NCBI RefSeq assembly: GCF_900106745.1 | Contig: NZ_FNNV01000011.1 | Coordinates: 62,001-126,000, forward strand | Length of the DNA: 64,000 nucleotides | Source: Paenibacillus sp. CF384 | Lineage (GTDB): Bacteria > Bacillota > Bacilli > Paenibacillales > Paenibacillaceae | Direction of reading: 5' to 3' | Shown here: piece after piece, positions 8,034-20,446 of the stretch | How the letters are laid out: each line of letters starts with the position of its first letter | How positions within the stretch are numbered: position 1 is the stretch's first letter | Position numbers and translations under genes: made by a program | The notes under the pieces: model-generated | Told to the model about the DNA's origin: nothing | The model's input: the letters and a program-made list of their open reading frames with translations, nothing else | The model's database searches: none

Positions 8034-8516
8034 TTGGATATCGTATGGTCCAATTTTTTCATCCAACTGATTGCTTTCGGAATACTTTTCTGGCTGCTTA
8101 GCCGTTATGCTTTCGGCCCGCTCTTCTCCATCATGGAGCAGCGCAAGCAGTTCGTGAAAGAACAGCTTGAGAATGCGGAGAACAGCCGCAAGCAAGCCGA
8201 AGCGCAATACGAGGAACAGAAACAATCCCTTCAACAAGCGCGCAAGGATGCTTATGACATTATCGAGCAAGCGAAACAAACGAGCTCGAAGCAAGCCGAT
8301 GAGATCGTACATGCAGCGAAATCCGAGGCTACTCGCCTGAAGGACGAAGCTGTCAAAGATATCGAGAGCGAGAAAAACAAAGCGATTTCTGCACTTCGCA
8401 GTCAAGTTAGCGGCATGTCCGTTATGATCGCTTCGAAAATCATCGAGAAACAAATCGATGACAAATCGCAAGAGCAGCTTGTTGACCAATACTTGAATGA
8501 GGTTGGAAGCAAATGA
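8034..8516 (+). CDS. atpF: ATP synthase Fo subunit b
   Basis: Peripheral stalk subunit of 160 residues. One N-terminal membrane helix (about 4-22) is followed by a long charged helix rich in Gln, Lys and Glu (RKQAEAQYEEQKQSLQQARK) that dimerises. TTG start, supported by AAAGGAG about 10 bases upstream. The last four bases overlap the start of atpH (ATGA). Confidence 0.97.
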   Translation: MDIVWSNFFIQLIAFGILFWLLSRYAFGPLFSIMEQRKQFVKEQLENAENSRKQAEAQYEEQKQSLQQARKDAYDIIEQAKQTSSKQADEIVHAAKSEATRLKDEAVKDIESEKNKAISALRSQVSGMSVMIASKIIEKQIDDKSQEQLVDQYLNEVGSK

Positions 8517-9061
8517 GCCGCGAGAGCGTCGTAGCTAAACGCTACGCTAAAGCGCTGTTTGAACTGGCACAAAGCAATAATATGGTCGCTGAAGTTGAAC
8601 AACAACTGAAGATCGTCGTTGAAGCCTTGACCGGAGACGCGCAAATCCGCAAGTTTCTTGGCCTGCCAAACGTTGAAGTGACGAAGAAGATCGATATTAT
8701 TAAAGGTGCTTTGTCTGACAAAGTGTCGGTTATGGTTCTGAATACAGTAGAGCTGCTCATTATTCGCAATCGCCAAGCTGCGATCACGGATGTGTTTGAA
8801 GCTTATACGAGAGTGGCGGGAGATGCGCTTGGTCAGGCACACGCAACTATATATACGGCTAAATCGTTGTCCATCGAAGAACTGGCTAAAGTGTCGGCTC
8901 AATTTGGTACAATGATCGGCAAACGCATTATCGCAAAACAAATCGTTGAACCTGCTCTGCTCGGCGGCGTACAAGTACGCATCGGCGACCGTTTGTATGA
9001 CGGCAGCCTCTCCGGCAAGCTGGCTCGACTTGAACAAGCATTGAAAACTCAAGCATTGTAG
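8513..9061 (+). CDS. atpH: ATP synthase F1 subunit delta
   Basis: A 182-residue stator subunit linking the top of F1 to the b dimer. It begins MSRESVVAKRYAKALFELA and ends with the family C-terminal segment VQVRIGDRLYDGSLSGKL. It is coupled to atpF by a 4-base overlap. Confidence 0.97.
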   Translation: MSRESVVAKRYAKALFELAQSNNMVAEVEQQLKIVVEALTGDAQIRKFLGLPNVEVTKKIDIIKGALSDKVSVMVLNTVELLIIRNRQAAITDVFEAYTRVAGDALGQAHATIYTAKSLSIEELAKVSAQFGTMIGKRIIAKQIVEPALLGGVQVRIGDRLYDGSLSGKLARLEQALKTQAL

Positions 9062-9071
9062 ATAGGGGTGA

Positions 9072-10592
<1,521 letters not shown>

Positions 10593-10646
10593 ACCTTTTC
10601 AACAACATTCAATCGGCACGCCGGTTGAACCATGCGCGGAATAGAA

Positions 10647-10686
10647 CTGACCCCTAGTGAAGCCATGCTTCACCCACAGGGGTCAG
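10647..10686 (+). promoter_or_regulatory. Strong hairpin in the atpA-atpG leader
   Basis: CTGACCCC (10647-10654) pairs with GGGGTCAG (10679-10686), and inside it TGAAGC pairs with GCTTCA. It ends about 5 bases before the atpG ribosome-binding site AAGGTGGTGA and has no U tract. It is more likely an mRNA processing or translation element than a terminator. Confidence 0.6.
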
Positions 10687-10706
10687 TAATAAGGTGGTGA
10701 CAACGA

Positions 10707-11567
10707 ATGGCTAAAGGTATGCGTGAGATTAAGCGCTCGATCAAGAGCAAGCAGAATACGAAACAGATTACGAAGGCTATGGAGATGGTTGCATCCGCAA
10801 AGCTCAAGAGAGCCCAAGATGCAGCGGTAGCATCGCGTCCATATACGGAGAAAATCAAAGAAGTCGTAGCGAGCATTGCTTCGAGCGGAGGCGCGATTAA
10901 GCATCCTATGCTGCAAAGCCGCGAAGTTAAGCGTACGGCCTATCTGGTCGTGACGTCTGACCGTGGTTTGGCGGGCGGATACAATGCGAACGTGCTTCGT
11001 AAAGTATGGGTGGAGATTCAAGAAAAGCATAAGTCTCCAGCTGAATACGATGTGTTCGTCATCGGACGCAAAGGCCGTGATTACTTCAAGCGCCGGGGCA
11101 TCGCTCTTGCAGGCGAAGTAACAGGACTTTCGGATACACCTAAATTTGCAGATATCAAGTCCGTAGCGGCAACAGCTGTTAAAGGCTTCGAGAGCGGCAA
11201 ATATGACGAATTGAATTTGGTGTACAACCAATTCTACAACGCGATGACCCAAGTTCCTGTTATCAAACAACTGCTTCCGTTGGATCAGTCGGATTTTACA
11301 GGCGCGAAGGCAAGCTATGAATATGAGCCGTCACCTGAGAAGGTACTCGATGTATTGCTTCCTAAATATGCGGAAACGGTTATTTACAGCTCCGTATTGG
11401 AAGGCAAAGCAAGCGAGTTCGGCGCACGTATGACTGCGATGGGCAATGCAACGAAGAACGCGACGAAGATGATCGCAGGCTTGACGTTGACGTACAACCG
11501 TGCACGTCAGGCAGCAATCACGCAAGAAATCGCGGAAATCGTCGGCGGTGCGAACGCGCAGGCGTAA
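10707..11567 (+). CDS. atpG: ATP synthase F1 subunit gamma
   Basis: Central rotor subunit of 286 residues. It begins MAKGMREIKRSIKSKQNTKQ and ends with the conserved C-terminal helix YNRARQAAITQEIAEIVGGA. The ITKAMEMVASAKL segment is typical of the N-terminal helix. It is preceded by a 114-base leader with a strong hairpin. Confidence 0.98.
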   Translation: MAKGMREIKRSIKSKQNTKQITKAMEMVASAKLKRAQDAAVASRPYTEKIKEVVASIASSGGAIKHPMLQSREVKRTAYLVVTSDRGLAGGYNANVLRKVWVEIQEKHKSPAEYDVFVIGRKGRDYFKRRGIALAGEVTGLSDTPKFADIKSVAATAVKGFESGKYDELNLVYNQFYNAMTQVPVIKQLLPLDQSDFTGAKASYEYEPSPEKVLDVLLPKYAETVIYSSVLEGKASEFGARMTAMGNATKNATKMIAGLTLTYNRARQAAITQEIAEIVGGANAQA

Positions 11568-11572
11568 TATAA

Positions 11573-13036
<1,464 letters not shown>

Positions 13037-13062
13037 TCGCTCATAGCTAGGGAGGTAATATC

Positions 13063-13461
13063 GTGAGCTCCTTTTTATTGGAAATTGTAACCCCTGAGCG
13101 TAAAGTGTACGCTCAGGATGTAAATATGATTATCGTCAAGGCTTCCGAGGGTGAGATGGGTATTCTGCCTAATCACATTCCGATGGTAACGCCTTTGCGA
13201 ATTGCTCCTGTTACGATCAAGAAAGACCGCTCTGAAGAAACAATTGCCGTCAACGGCGGGTTCCTTGAGATCCGTAAGGATAAAGTGGTTATCTTGGCTG
13301 AGAGTGCAGAACTACCGGGCGACATCGATCTTTCCCGTGCAGAATCCGCGAAGCAACGTGCAGAGCAACGCATTAACGGCAAGCGCGATGAGTACGATCA
13401 ACTTCGCGCTGAGCTCGCATTGCAGCGTGCACTTAACCGTATCTCGGTAAAGTCGCGCTAA
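13063..13461 (+). CDS. atpC: ATP synthase F1 subunit epsilon
   Basis: A 132-residue rotor subunit: an N-terminal beta-sandwich (residues 1-84, with EGEMGILPNHIPMVTPL) and a C-terminal two-helix regulatory domain rich in Arg/Ala/Gln. GTG start behind GGGAGGT. Last gene of the operon. Confidence 0.97.
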   Translation: MSSFLLEIVTPERKVYAQDVNMIIVKASEGEMGILPNHIPMVTPLRIAPVTIKKDRSEETIAVNGGFLEIRKDKVVILAESAELPGDIDLSRAESAKQRAEQRINGKRDEYDQLRAELALQRALNRISVKSR

Positions 13462-13475
13462 GATCGCAAGCGAAG

Positions 13476-13530
13476 AAGACTGATTCTTTCGCAGATGTAT
13501 TCTGTGAGAGAGTCAGTCTTTTTGTTTTTA
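13476..13530 (+). terminator. Terminator of the ATP synthase operon
   Basis: AAGACTGATTCT pairs with AGAGAGTCAGTCTT with small mismatches, followed by a T-rich tail. It lies 15 bases after the atpC stop. Confidence 0.85.
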
Positions 13531-13593
13531 TAGATGTAATCATTTGGCTATAAACTGACAAATGATGGACACACTCGAGTGGTAAATTTGTAG

Positions 13594-13599
13594 TATAAT
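13594..13599 (+). promoter_or_regulatory. -10 element before the phosphatase gene
   Basis: Perfect TATAAT 32 bases before the start. No consensus -35 at 16-18 bases; a TGGACA lies 22 bases upstream, too far. It plausibly starts the polysaccharide regulatory genes. Confidence 0.45.
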
Positions 13600-13631
13600 G
13601 AGAAAATCCGACATCGTAAGGAGGTCCTGCC

Positions 13632-14417
13632 ATGATCGATATTCATACGCACATATTGCCGGGCATTGATGATGGTGCTGCTGATATGGAAGAAGCACTG
13701 GATTTGGCTAGAGCTGCTGTGTCGGATGGTATTACCGGACTGATTGCCACACCGCATCATGCGAATGGCCGTTATATGAATGATGCGGCTTTCACGCACC
13801 AGCAAGTAGAGCTGCTCAGAGAGCGTCTTGTAACGGAGCAAATTTCGCTTGACCTGTATGTGGGACAAGAGATTCGTATACATAGTGATATGTTTGAAGC
13901 ACTGAGTGCTGGGGAGCTGACCACATTGGCCGGGTCCCGCTATATTTTATTAGAGATGCCGTCTTCATCCGTTCCTAAGCGGATGCTGGAATATATTCAT
14001 GAATTCACGATTATGGGCATACGACCGATTATTGCCCATCCCGAGCGTAATGCTGAGGTTGTTCAGAATCCATCCAAATTAAGAGAGATGGTAGACGCAG
14101 GTGCCTATGGCCAAGTGACGACACACTCTCTGCTTGGTGGATTTGGCAAACAAATCGAACGTTCCGCCTGGCAGCTTTGCCAAGAAGGCCTCATTCATAC
14201 CCTCTCCTCAGATGCACATCATGTCGTGCGTCGCGGTTATCGTCTTCAAGAAGCTTATAAGAGAGTAAGAGAGGAATTGGGAGAGAACTTCGAACAATGT
14301 TATAGGCAAAATGCAGAATCCATAATCAAAAATTATGTATTCAATGAATCTCCAGTAGTGGACAAAACTTCCAAAAGTAAAAATCTGTTAAATCTCCTAA
14401 AATTCTTTGGTAGATAA
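13632..14417 (+). CDS. CpsB/YwqE-type tyrosine-protein phosphatase (PHP family)
   Basis: A 261-residue metal-dependent phosphatase of the PHP fold that removes phosphate from bacterial tyrosine kinases controlling capsule synthesis. Metal ligands are visible: IHTHILPGIDDG (H5, H7), IATPHH (41-43), an Arg/His segment IIAHPERN and SSDAHH near the C-terminus. AAGGAGG precedes the ATG. The cognate kinase gene lies about 4 kb downstream at 17763 with an S-layer gene between, so the phosphatase is placed to reset the CapB-like kinase. Confidence 0.93.
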   Translation: MIDIHTHILPGIDDGAADMEEALDLARAAVSDGITGLIATPHHANGRYMNDAAFTHQQVELLRERLVTEQISLDLYVGQEIRIHSDMFEALSAGELTTLAGSRYILLEMPSSSVPKRMLEYIHEFTIMGIRPIIAHPERNAEVVQNPSKLREMVDAGAYGQVTTHSLLGGFGKQIERSAWQLCQEGLIHTLSSDAHHVVRRGYRLQEAYKRVREELGENFEQCYRQNAESIIKNYVFNESPVVDKTSKSKNLLNLLKFFGR

Positions 14418-14446
14418 TTGACCACCTAGTAAATGGATGGTACTAT
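14418..14446 (+). promoter_or_regulatory. Promoter of the SLH-domain protein gene
   Basis: TTGACC (14418-14423), a 17-base spacer and TACTAT (14441-14446), about 60 bases before the start. Confidence 0.55.
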
Positions 14447-14508
14447 TGGTAGTGATTGTTACATATGGCGGCAATTTTAGACAAATTCTTAAGTAGAGGT
14501 GACTTATA

Positions 14509-16890
14509 GTGACAGTAAAAAGAAAATTAGTAGTAACAACAATCGCAGCAAGTCTAGTAGCCGGTTCGTTGGCAGGAATTCCACTTAGCAACAAAGGATT
14601 GGCAGCACAATTGGGTCTGTCTAACGTTGCATCAGCAGCTACGGCAACAACGCCAACGTATGCCGATTTCTTGGCTAGACTAGATCGTATTCACACAGCG
14701 CTAATCGCTGGTGGCGAAGCGCAAAAGGTTCGTGATCTTCGCGAAATTATTGCTGATCTGGATTATGCTACTGCAAACTCACTGGTTGAGCCGATACTAG
14801 CGTATATTCCTTCTGATCTTTCAGACAATGAAGACTTTAAGGAAGCTCTGTTTACGGTTTTCCAAGCAATCGGGACTGTAACTTACAGCACGCATGTTTC
14901 AGAAATTGACGCAATCCGCAATAGCGCAGAAGTACGTACAGCGTTTGAGGAACTTCAAGAAGCAACCGGCGTTAATCTGACATTGAATGATCTACTAGCA
15001 TACGGCAACGCGGTTGAAAGTGCAGCAGTTAATCAACTGAAGGCACCTGGTAAGCTAATGCTTCTAGCTGCAGCAGTTGTAAGCGGTAATACAGAAGCAG
15101 TAGTGGACTTGTTCAATAATGCTTCTGAAGAAGTTTTGAACAATAGCTCGCTTAAAGTGAACGAACTGATTACTTGGTTTGCTAATGAGAATACCGCTTC
15201 TAGAGAAGAGCTTGTGGATGCTGTTGCAGCTACTGTTGAAAACTTTACTACGAATTACCCATTAGAAGCTGAAATCGCAGCTGAGGCTACTCAAGCACTG
15301 GCTGTTGCCTTTATCCGTGCAGAAACAACGGGTAGTGCTGTATCTTCAAACAATGGCCGTACACAAACGTTTACCCTTAAACTATTGAAAGATATCACCA
15401 TTCCGTCTGATCTAGTAGTTTGGAATGTTACAGGCGGTAGCAACATTACTAAAGATGCAACTCTAGCTGGCGTAGTTAACCTTGCTAGCACCGCTAGTAC
15501 AGGTACAGCTACACTAACCGCATCCGTTATGGATAAAGTGATTTACAGCGAAAATATCACACTAACTTATAGTGCTGGTTCAGTGTATATCCCTAGCGCG
15601 CCTTCCATTATCGATATTCTCGGTGATCTTAAAGGCAAGATTGCAGCTGCAACAGGCGCAGAGAAAGACAAGCTGATCAAAGAAGCGATTGATAAAGCAT
15701 TCGCTGCAATTTCAGCAATTTCTGCGATTGATGTAAGTAAAGACGTATCCATTGTAGACGGCAAAGCGACAGTTAACGTAAGCAGCTCTGCAATCAGTAA
15801 AGTCGTTACAGATATTACTGCAATTATCAATGCCCTGAAGGATGCTGCTCCAGGAGCAGAGAAATCCTTGCCGAACATTGTAGTTTCGTTCGAAGCAGGT
15901 AAAGTGGATTCCAAAGATATCACTTTCAATGTTGATGCTGATAGCGTTAAGAAATTAACTGTTGCTGGTATCTACGGAACTAAATTCGTTGCGAATGGTA
16001 TTGGTGCAACAGTACCGGTAAGCGAATCGAAAGATAGCAAAATCAGCTTCAACGTGAAGAACGCGGCAGCTACACCAGCAGTTATCGGAACTGGAAAAGC
16101 TGCATCCGACGTATTTGACTTTACCTTTAATGCAGGCGGCACAGATATTCACGAATTCACTAAACCGGTACAAATTCAACTTCCGGTAAATACGGACGGC
16201 ATTGATACAGATCTACTAACACTAGCTAAAATTATCAATGGAAAGCTAGAGTATTACGGCGGTAAATATTCGAATGGTTCTGTTACAGAGAACCGTGACA
16301 CGTTCTCCTCTTATGTGGTTGTAGAGAACAAAGTATCTTTCAAAGATACGAACAAAGTAAAAGCATGGGCTGGCCGTCAGATCGAAGTTATGGCTGCTAA
16401 AGGCGCTATCCAAGGCCGTGCTAATGGCGCATTTGTTCCGAATGGAGAAGTAACACGCGCTGAATTCGCTAAGATGCTCGTTCGTGCACTTGATCTGGAC
16501 AATGTATTGGCCAAAGAAGGCTTTAGCGATGTGAATGCTGCTGACTGGTTCGCACCATTCGTAGCTGCAGCATCTGAAGCTGGTATCATCAAAGGCCGTA
16601 CAGCTACTTCCTTCGCGCCTAACGCTACGATTACACGTGCAGAGATGGCTGTAATGGTCGCTCGCGGCTTGGAAGCAGCTCAAGGAGTTAAACCTAGCGC
16701 AGAAGACCTGAAGGCTCTCGACGCATTCAAAGATGCTGGATCGATCAGCGCTAGCTTGAAGGATGGAGTAGCTTTTGCAGCAAACAATGGACTTGTTGTT
16801 GGTGATAAAGGTAAATTCAATCCAAACGCTACAGCTACACGTGCACAAGCGGCAGTAATCATCTACCGCGCATTTAACTTCAAGGGTTAA
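14509..16890 (+). CDS. SLH-domain cell-surface (S-layer-like) protein
   Basis: A 793-residue secreted protein. Signal peptide at about 1-44 (basic MTVKRKL, hydrophobic core, cleavage near VASAAT). A helical N-terminal region (about 45-260) is followed by Ig-like beta-rich domains and an Ala/Lys-rich stretch. Three SLH domains occupy the last ~180 residues, each carrying the FxD and TRAE/TRAQ signatures (VTRAEFAKML, ITRAEMAVMV, ATRAQAAVII). SLH domains bind pyruvylated secondary wall polymer. GTG start at 14509 behind AGAGGTGA. It interrupts the phosphatase and kinase genes of the polysaccharide locus and has its own promoter and terminator hairpin, suggesting separate high expression. It could be a main S-layer protein or an accessory one. 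Confidence 0.88.
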   Translation: MTVKRKLVVTTIAASLVAGSLAGIPLSNKGLAAQLGLSNVASAATATTPTYADFLARLDRIHTALIAGGEAQKVRDLREIIADLDYATANSLVEPILAYIPSDLSDNEDFKEALFTVFQAIGTVTYSTHVSEIDAIRNSAEVRTAFEELQEATGVNLTLNDLLAYGNAVESAAVNQLKAPGKLMLLAAAVVSGNTEAVVDLFNNASEEVLNNSSLKVNELITWFANENTASREELVDAVAATVENFTTNYPLEAEIAAEATQALAVAFIRAETTGSAVSSNNGRTQTFTLKLLKDITIPSDLVVWNVTGGSNITKDATLAGVVNLASTASTGTATLTASVMDKVIYSENITLTYSAGSVYIPSAPSIIDILGDLKGKIAAATGAEKDKLIKEAIDKAFAAISAISAIDVSKDVSIVDGKATVNVSSSAISKVVTDITAIINALKDAAPGAEKSLPNIVVSFEAGKVDSKDITFNVDADSVKKLTVAGIYGTKFVANGIGATVPVSESKDSKISFNVKNAAATPAVIGTGKAASDVFDFTFNAGGTDIHEFTKPVQIQLPVNTDGIDTDLLTLAKIINGKLEYYGGKYSNGSVTENRDTFSSYVVVENKVSFKDTNKVKAWAGRQIEVMAAKGAIQGRANGAFVPNGEVTRAEFAKMLVRALDLDNVLAKEGFSDVNAADWFAPFVAAASEAGIIKGRTATSFAPNATITRAEMAVMVARGLEAAQGVKPSAEDLKALDAFKDAGSISASLKDGVAFAANNGLVVGDKGKFNPNATATRAQAAVIIYRAFNFKG

Positions 16891-16919
16891 GCAATTCGCA
16901 TCACAGGATGGAATGGCAT

Positions 16920-16953
16920 AATATACATCCCCCTTCAATGGGGGATGTATATT
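16920..16953. terminator. Perfect hairpin after the SLH gene
   Basis: AATATACATCCCCC pairs exactly with GGGGGATGTATATT around a 6-base loop, 29 bases after the stop. Only a short T-rich tail follows. A-T ends on both sides allow bidirectional action. Confidence 0.8.
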
Positions 16954-17020
16954 GCTTTAAAGAACAAAATTCACCCAGATTAATCCAAAACTTTGATGAT
17001 GAAATTGCGAGGGATATGAC

Positions 17021-17794
17021 GTGCAGATCGAGTTAGAACTCCGAGACTATATACGGATTATTACCAAACGGAAATGGATGATCGTTGCAATTGTGGTTAT
17101 CTGTTCATTGGCAGCGGGGTTGTATAGTTATTTCATGATCGAACCGGTTTATCAAGCGACGACGAAGATTGTTGTCAATCGAACAGCCGCCACAGGTGCT
17201 TCCACGAATGACTTGGATTTGAACGAAGTGAATGCCAATCTGCGTTTGATCGATACCTACAAAGAAGTGATCAAAACACCGGCTATTATGGAGGCAGTGT
17301 CCAGCAAGCATCCGGAGTTTAACTTGAGCGTGGATGAGTTGATCAAGAAAGTGAAAGTAAGCTCCGTCAACAATACGCAAGTAATGACGATGGCTGTTCA
17401 GGATCTCTCATATGAAAAAGCAGCAGAGATCGTGAATGCAGTGACGCAAGTGTTTAAAGAACAAATTCCGAGCATCTTCAACGTGCAGAATGTAACCGTA
17501 CTGAACTTGGCGAAGGTGACTCCAAGCAAAGAGCCGGTTCCGGTCAATAACAAGCTTGGGCTGAATGTGATTTTGGCTTTCGTTGTATCTCTTATGGCAG
17601 CCGCAGGAATTGCTTTCTTACTTGAGTATCTAGATGACACCATTAAGACGGAGGCGGACGTTCTAAGATACTTGGAGCTGCCGACAATGGGCCAAATCGC
17701 CAAAGTGAAGAATGAACACGCGAATCGAGAAGAAGCGATTAAGACAGGTAACGTAAAGGCGGGTGAAATTTCGAGTGTCCAAGTTGGGAAATAG
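17021..17794 (+). CDS. Wzz/CapA-type chain-length regulator and kinase activator
   Basis: A 257-residue membrane protein of the polysaccharide co-polymerase 2b class. The first transmembrane helix is at about 18-39 and the second at about 177-200, with an extracytoplasmic domain between (PVYQATTKIVVNRTA...). The cytoplasmic C-terminal tail follows LLEYLDDTIKTEADV, the region that in CapA/YwqC activates the partner tyrosine kinase. GTG start. The downstream kinase gene begins inside its last 32 bases, indicating tight coupling. Confidence 0.92.
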   Translation: MQIELELRDYIRIITKRKWMIVAIVVICSLAAGLYSYFMIEPVYQATTKIVVNRTAATGASTNDLDLNEVNANLRLIDTYKEVIKTPAIMEAVSSKHPEFNLSVDELIKKVKVSSVNNTQVMTMAVQDLSYEKAAEIVNAVTQVFKEQIPSIFNVQNVTVLNLAKVTPSKEPVPVNNKLGLNVILAFVVSLMAAAGIAFLLEYLDDTIKTEADVLRYLELPTMGQIAKVKNEHANREEAIKTGNVKAGEISSVQVGK

Positions 17795-18467
17795 CAGATA
17801 TCTGATTACGTATTACGAACCAAAGTCACCTATCTCAGAAGCATATCGTGCAATGCGGACGAATATCGATTTCTCCTCAGTCGACGATCACATTCAAGTT
17901 ATCATGGGAACCTCGGCATCACCCGGAGAAGGAAAGTCAACGACAATCGCTAATATTGCCGTAGTTTATGCGCAAGCGAATAAGAAAGTCGTACTCATCG
18001 ATGCCGATATGCGAAAGCCGACCATGCATCACACATTTGGGCAAAGCAATCGTCAAGGCTTGTCTTCCTTACTGTCACGTCAGTGTGAGCTGGATGAGGC
18101 GGTGAAAGCGACGGACATCCCAAATTTATATATAATTCCTTCCGGCCCTGTACCACCGAATCCTTCCGAAATGGTTGCGTCTCAACGGATGAGTGCGCTA
18201 ATTGAAGAACTGCGAACCAAGTTTGATATTGTCTTAATCGACACCCCTCCGACGTTAGCAGTTACAGATGCACAGCTTATTTCGACAAAATGCGATGGCG
18301 TCTTGCTTGTCGTTGAATCAGGTAAGATCAAACGAGATGCGGTTATTAAGGCGAAACAGCAGCTCACGCATGTAAAGGCACGGATACTCGGTGTGGTACT
18401 GAAGAACATTGAGCAGAAGAACAGTGAGGGCTACTACTACTATTATTATAGTGAAACAGAAAAGTAG
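17763..18467 (+). CDS. CapB/CpsD-type bacterial tyrosine kinase
   Basis: BY-kinase of 234 residues that controls polysaccharide length and export by autophosphorylation cycles. Walker A SASPGEGKST is at 51-60, Walker A' VVLIDADMRKP at about 74-84 and Walker B DIVLIDTPP near 160. The C-terminus carries a run of six tyrosines (GYYYYYYSE), the expected autophosphorylation cluster. GTG at 17763 is given; a second GTG at 17775 would give a start (MSKLGNSRYLITYYEP) closer to homologues. It overlaps the chain-length regulator gene. Confidence 0.95.
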   Translation: MKFRVSKLGNSRYLITYYEPKSPISEAYRAMRTNIDFSSVDDHIQVIMGTSASPGEGKSTTIANIAVVYAQANKKVVLIDADMRKPTMHHTFGQSNRQGLSSLLSRQCELDEAVKATDIPNLYIIPSGPVPPNPSEMVASQRMSALIEELRTKFDIVLIDTPPTLAVTDAQLISTKCDGVLLVVESGKIKRDAVIKAKQQLTHVKARILGVVLKNIEQKNSEGYYYYYYSETEK

Positions 18468-18590
18468 TTCGAAAGTATTGTTATAATAGGGAAAAAGTTC
18501 TATTATTATATCTCGGGTTATTATTGTCTAATACTACCAATTGAGGGCATATAAGCCGGATAGTAATACTGAGAACATGGGGGAAGTCCA

Positions 18591-20408
18591 ATGCTGTACA
18601 AGAAGCGCTCTATGCTTTTATTGGGAATTGATTCATTAATCGTTTGCTTTAGCGTTGGAACCTCCTATTTATTCCGTTACCAGGGGACCATTCCAGCTGA
18701 CTCTGTAATGCAAATGGTGATCTACGCATTAGTAACGGCGGTCATATGCAACATTACGATGGTTTACTTCAAGATGTACCAACGTATATGGAGATACGCT
18801 AGTATTGGTGAGCTAGTTTCACTGCTGAGGGCAGTCATTCTTGGCTGGATCATTTCCTATGGTTTAACGAGCATCTTCATGGATGAGAACGTTCCAGTGC
18901 CAATAGCGGTTCGTACCATGGAGACGATGCTGTTGATAATGGGCGGTATCCGCTTCGTATGGAGAATGATCGTAGATAGTAAGAATACAGCTACCAATAA
19001 GTCTAGAGTGCTTATTATTGGAGCCGGAGACTGCGGCGCTATTATCGCCAAAGAGATTAAGAGCAATGTTAACGCGCAGTTATACGTAGTTGGATTCATT
19101 GACGACGACAAGAAGAAGCTGCTGCAACGCATACTGGGCATACCCGTTCTGGGAGATCGGTACGCAATTGGAGCGATAGTGAGAAGGCATAAGATAAACG
19201 AGATAATAATTGCCATTCCATCAGCCGAGAAGTCGGAGTTGTCCGAAATCATTTCAATATGCCGAGAAACAGATGCTAAGGTGAAAATCATTCCTGCACT
19301 GAATGATCTCATAGAGGGCAAGGTATCGGTTAATGTAATGAGAGATATTGATCTGGAGGACTTATTGGGGCGCGATCCAATTCTGCCTGATTTGAAAGGG
19401 ATCGCCGACTATGTAGAGAACAAGGTTGTTCTGGTAACCGGTGCCGGAGGATCCATAGGTTCTGAATTGTGCCGACAAATTACGATATTCAGACCCAAGA
19501 CCTTGATTCTATTAGGGCATGGGGAGAATAGTATTTATACCATTGAGATGGAGCTGCGCAGACGTTTCCCAGACCTTGCACTAGAAACCATCATTGCGGA
19601 CATCCAAGATCGTCAACGCATTGACGATGTATTCCGCTTACATAGACCGCAAGTCGTCTTCCATGCAGCCGCGCATAAGCATGTTCCACTAATGGAAAGA
19701 AACCCGGCTGAGGCCGTTAAGAATAACGTGTTTGGCACCAAGAATGTAGCTGATGCAGCCGATCGTTATGAGGTCGAGAGATTCGTTCTCATTTCTTCAG
19801 ACAAGGCAGTGAACCCATCAAGCATTATGGGTGCGACCAAGCGGATTGCGGAAATGTACATCCAAATGAGAGATCAAATTAGTAATACCAAATATGTTGC
19901 TGTCCGATTCGGTAATGTTCTCGGGAGTAGAGGCAGTGTTATACCTAGGTTCAAAGAGCAGATTGCAGCCGGTGGTCCTGTAACAGTCACGCATCCAGAG
20001 ATGGTACGTTACTTTATGACCATTCCAGAGGCCGTACAGCTCGTCATCCAAGCAGGTGCCTTTGCTGCTGGTGGTGAAATCTTCGTATTGGATATGGGCC
20101 AGCCTGTTAAGATTGTAGAGCTTGCAGAGGATGTTATTCGATTGTCTGGTTTCGAACCATATAGCGAAATACCAATCGAGTTTACAGGTATTCGTGCTGG
20201 GGAGAAGCTGTATGAAGAGCTGCTGCTGAATGAGGAAGCAATTAAGAAGACAAGTCACAATCGGATTTTTATTGGTAAACCGTTGACTATTAATCAAGCG
20301 GAGTTGGAACTTCAGTTCAAGCGTCTGGAACGTGCGATTGATGGTGAGAAGGATGACATTCGGAATGTCATTGAGTACATTGTGCCGTTGTTTAAGGATG
20401 TTTCATAG
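18591..20408 (+). CDS. capD: CapD/PglF-type membrane UDP-sugar 4,6-dehydratase
   Basis: A 605-residue nucleoside-diphosphate-sugar epimerase/dehydratase. Four hydrophobic helices (about residues 8-120) are followed by a first Rossmann-like region (VLIIGAGDCGAII, about 140-150) and the catalytic SDR domain beginning VLVTGAGGSIGSE (about 280). The active-site region SSDKAV...MGATKRIAE has Met where classic SDRs have Tyr, as in FlaA1/PglF relatives. CapD of Staphylococcus converts UDP-GlcNAc to the 4-keto-6-deoxy intermediate used for D-FucNAc. With the CapN-like and CapM-like genes downstream, the same role is likely here. The start is supported by GGGGGAAG upstream. Confidence 0.9.
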   Translation: MLYKKRSMLLLGIDSLIVCFSVGTSYLFRYQGTIPADSVMQMVIYALVTAVICNITMVYFKMYQRIWRYASIGELVSLLRAVILGWIISYGLTSIFMDENVPVPIAVRTMETMLLIMGGIRFVWRMIVDSKNTATNKSRVLIIGAGDCGAIIAKEIKSNVNAQLYVVGFIDDDKKKLLQRILGIPVLGDRYAIGAIVRRHKINEIIIAIPSAEKSELSEIISICRETDAKVKIIPALNDLIEGKVSVNVMRDIDLEDLLGRDPILPDLKGIADYVENKVVLVTGAGGSIGSELCRQITIFRPKTLILLGHGENSIYTIEMELRRRFPDLALETIIADIQDRQRIDDVFRLHRPQVVFHAAAHKHVPLMERNPAEAVKNNVFGTKNVADAADRYEVERFVLISSDKAVNPSSIMGATKRIAEMYIQMRDQISNTKYVAVRFGNVLGSRGSVIPRFKEQIAAGGPVTVTHPEMVRYFMTIPEAVQLVIQAGAFAAGGEIFVLDMGQPVKIVELAEDVIRLSGFEPYSEIPIEFTGIRAGEKLYEELLLNEEAIKKTSHNRIFIGKPLTINQAELELQFKRLERAIDGEKDDIRNVIEYIVPLFKDVS

Positions 20409-20446
20409 CATCTGGAATTGAAATGTAAGTGAAGGGAATGGATACA

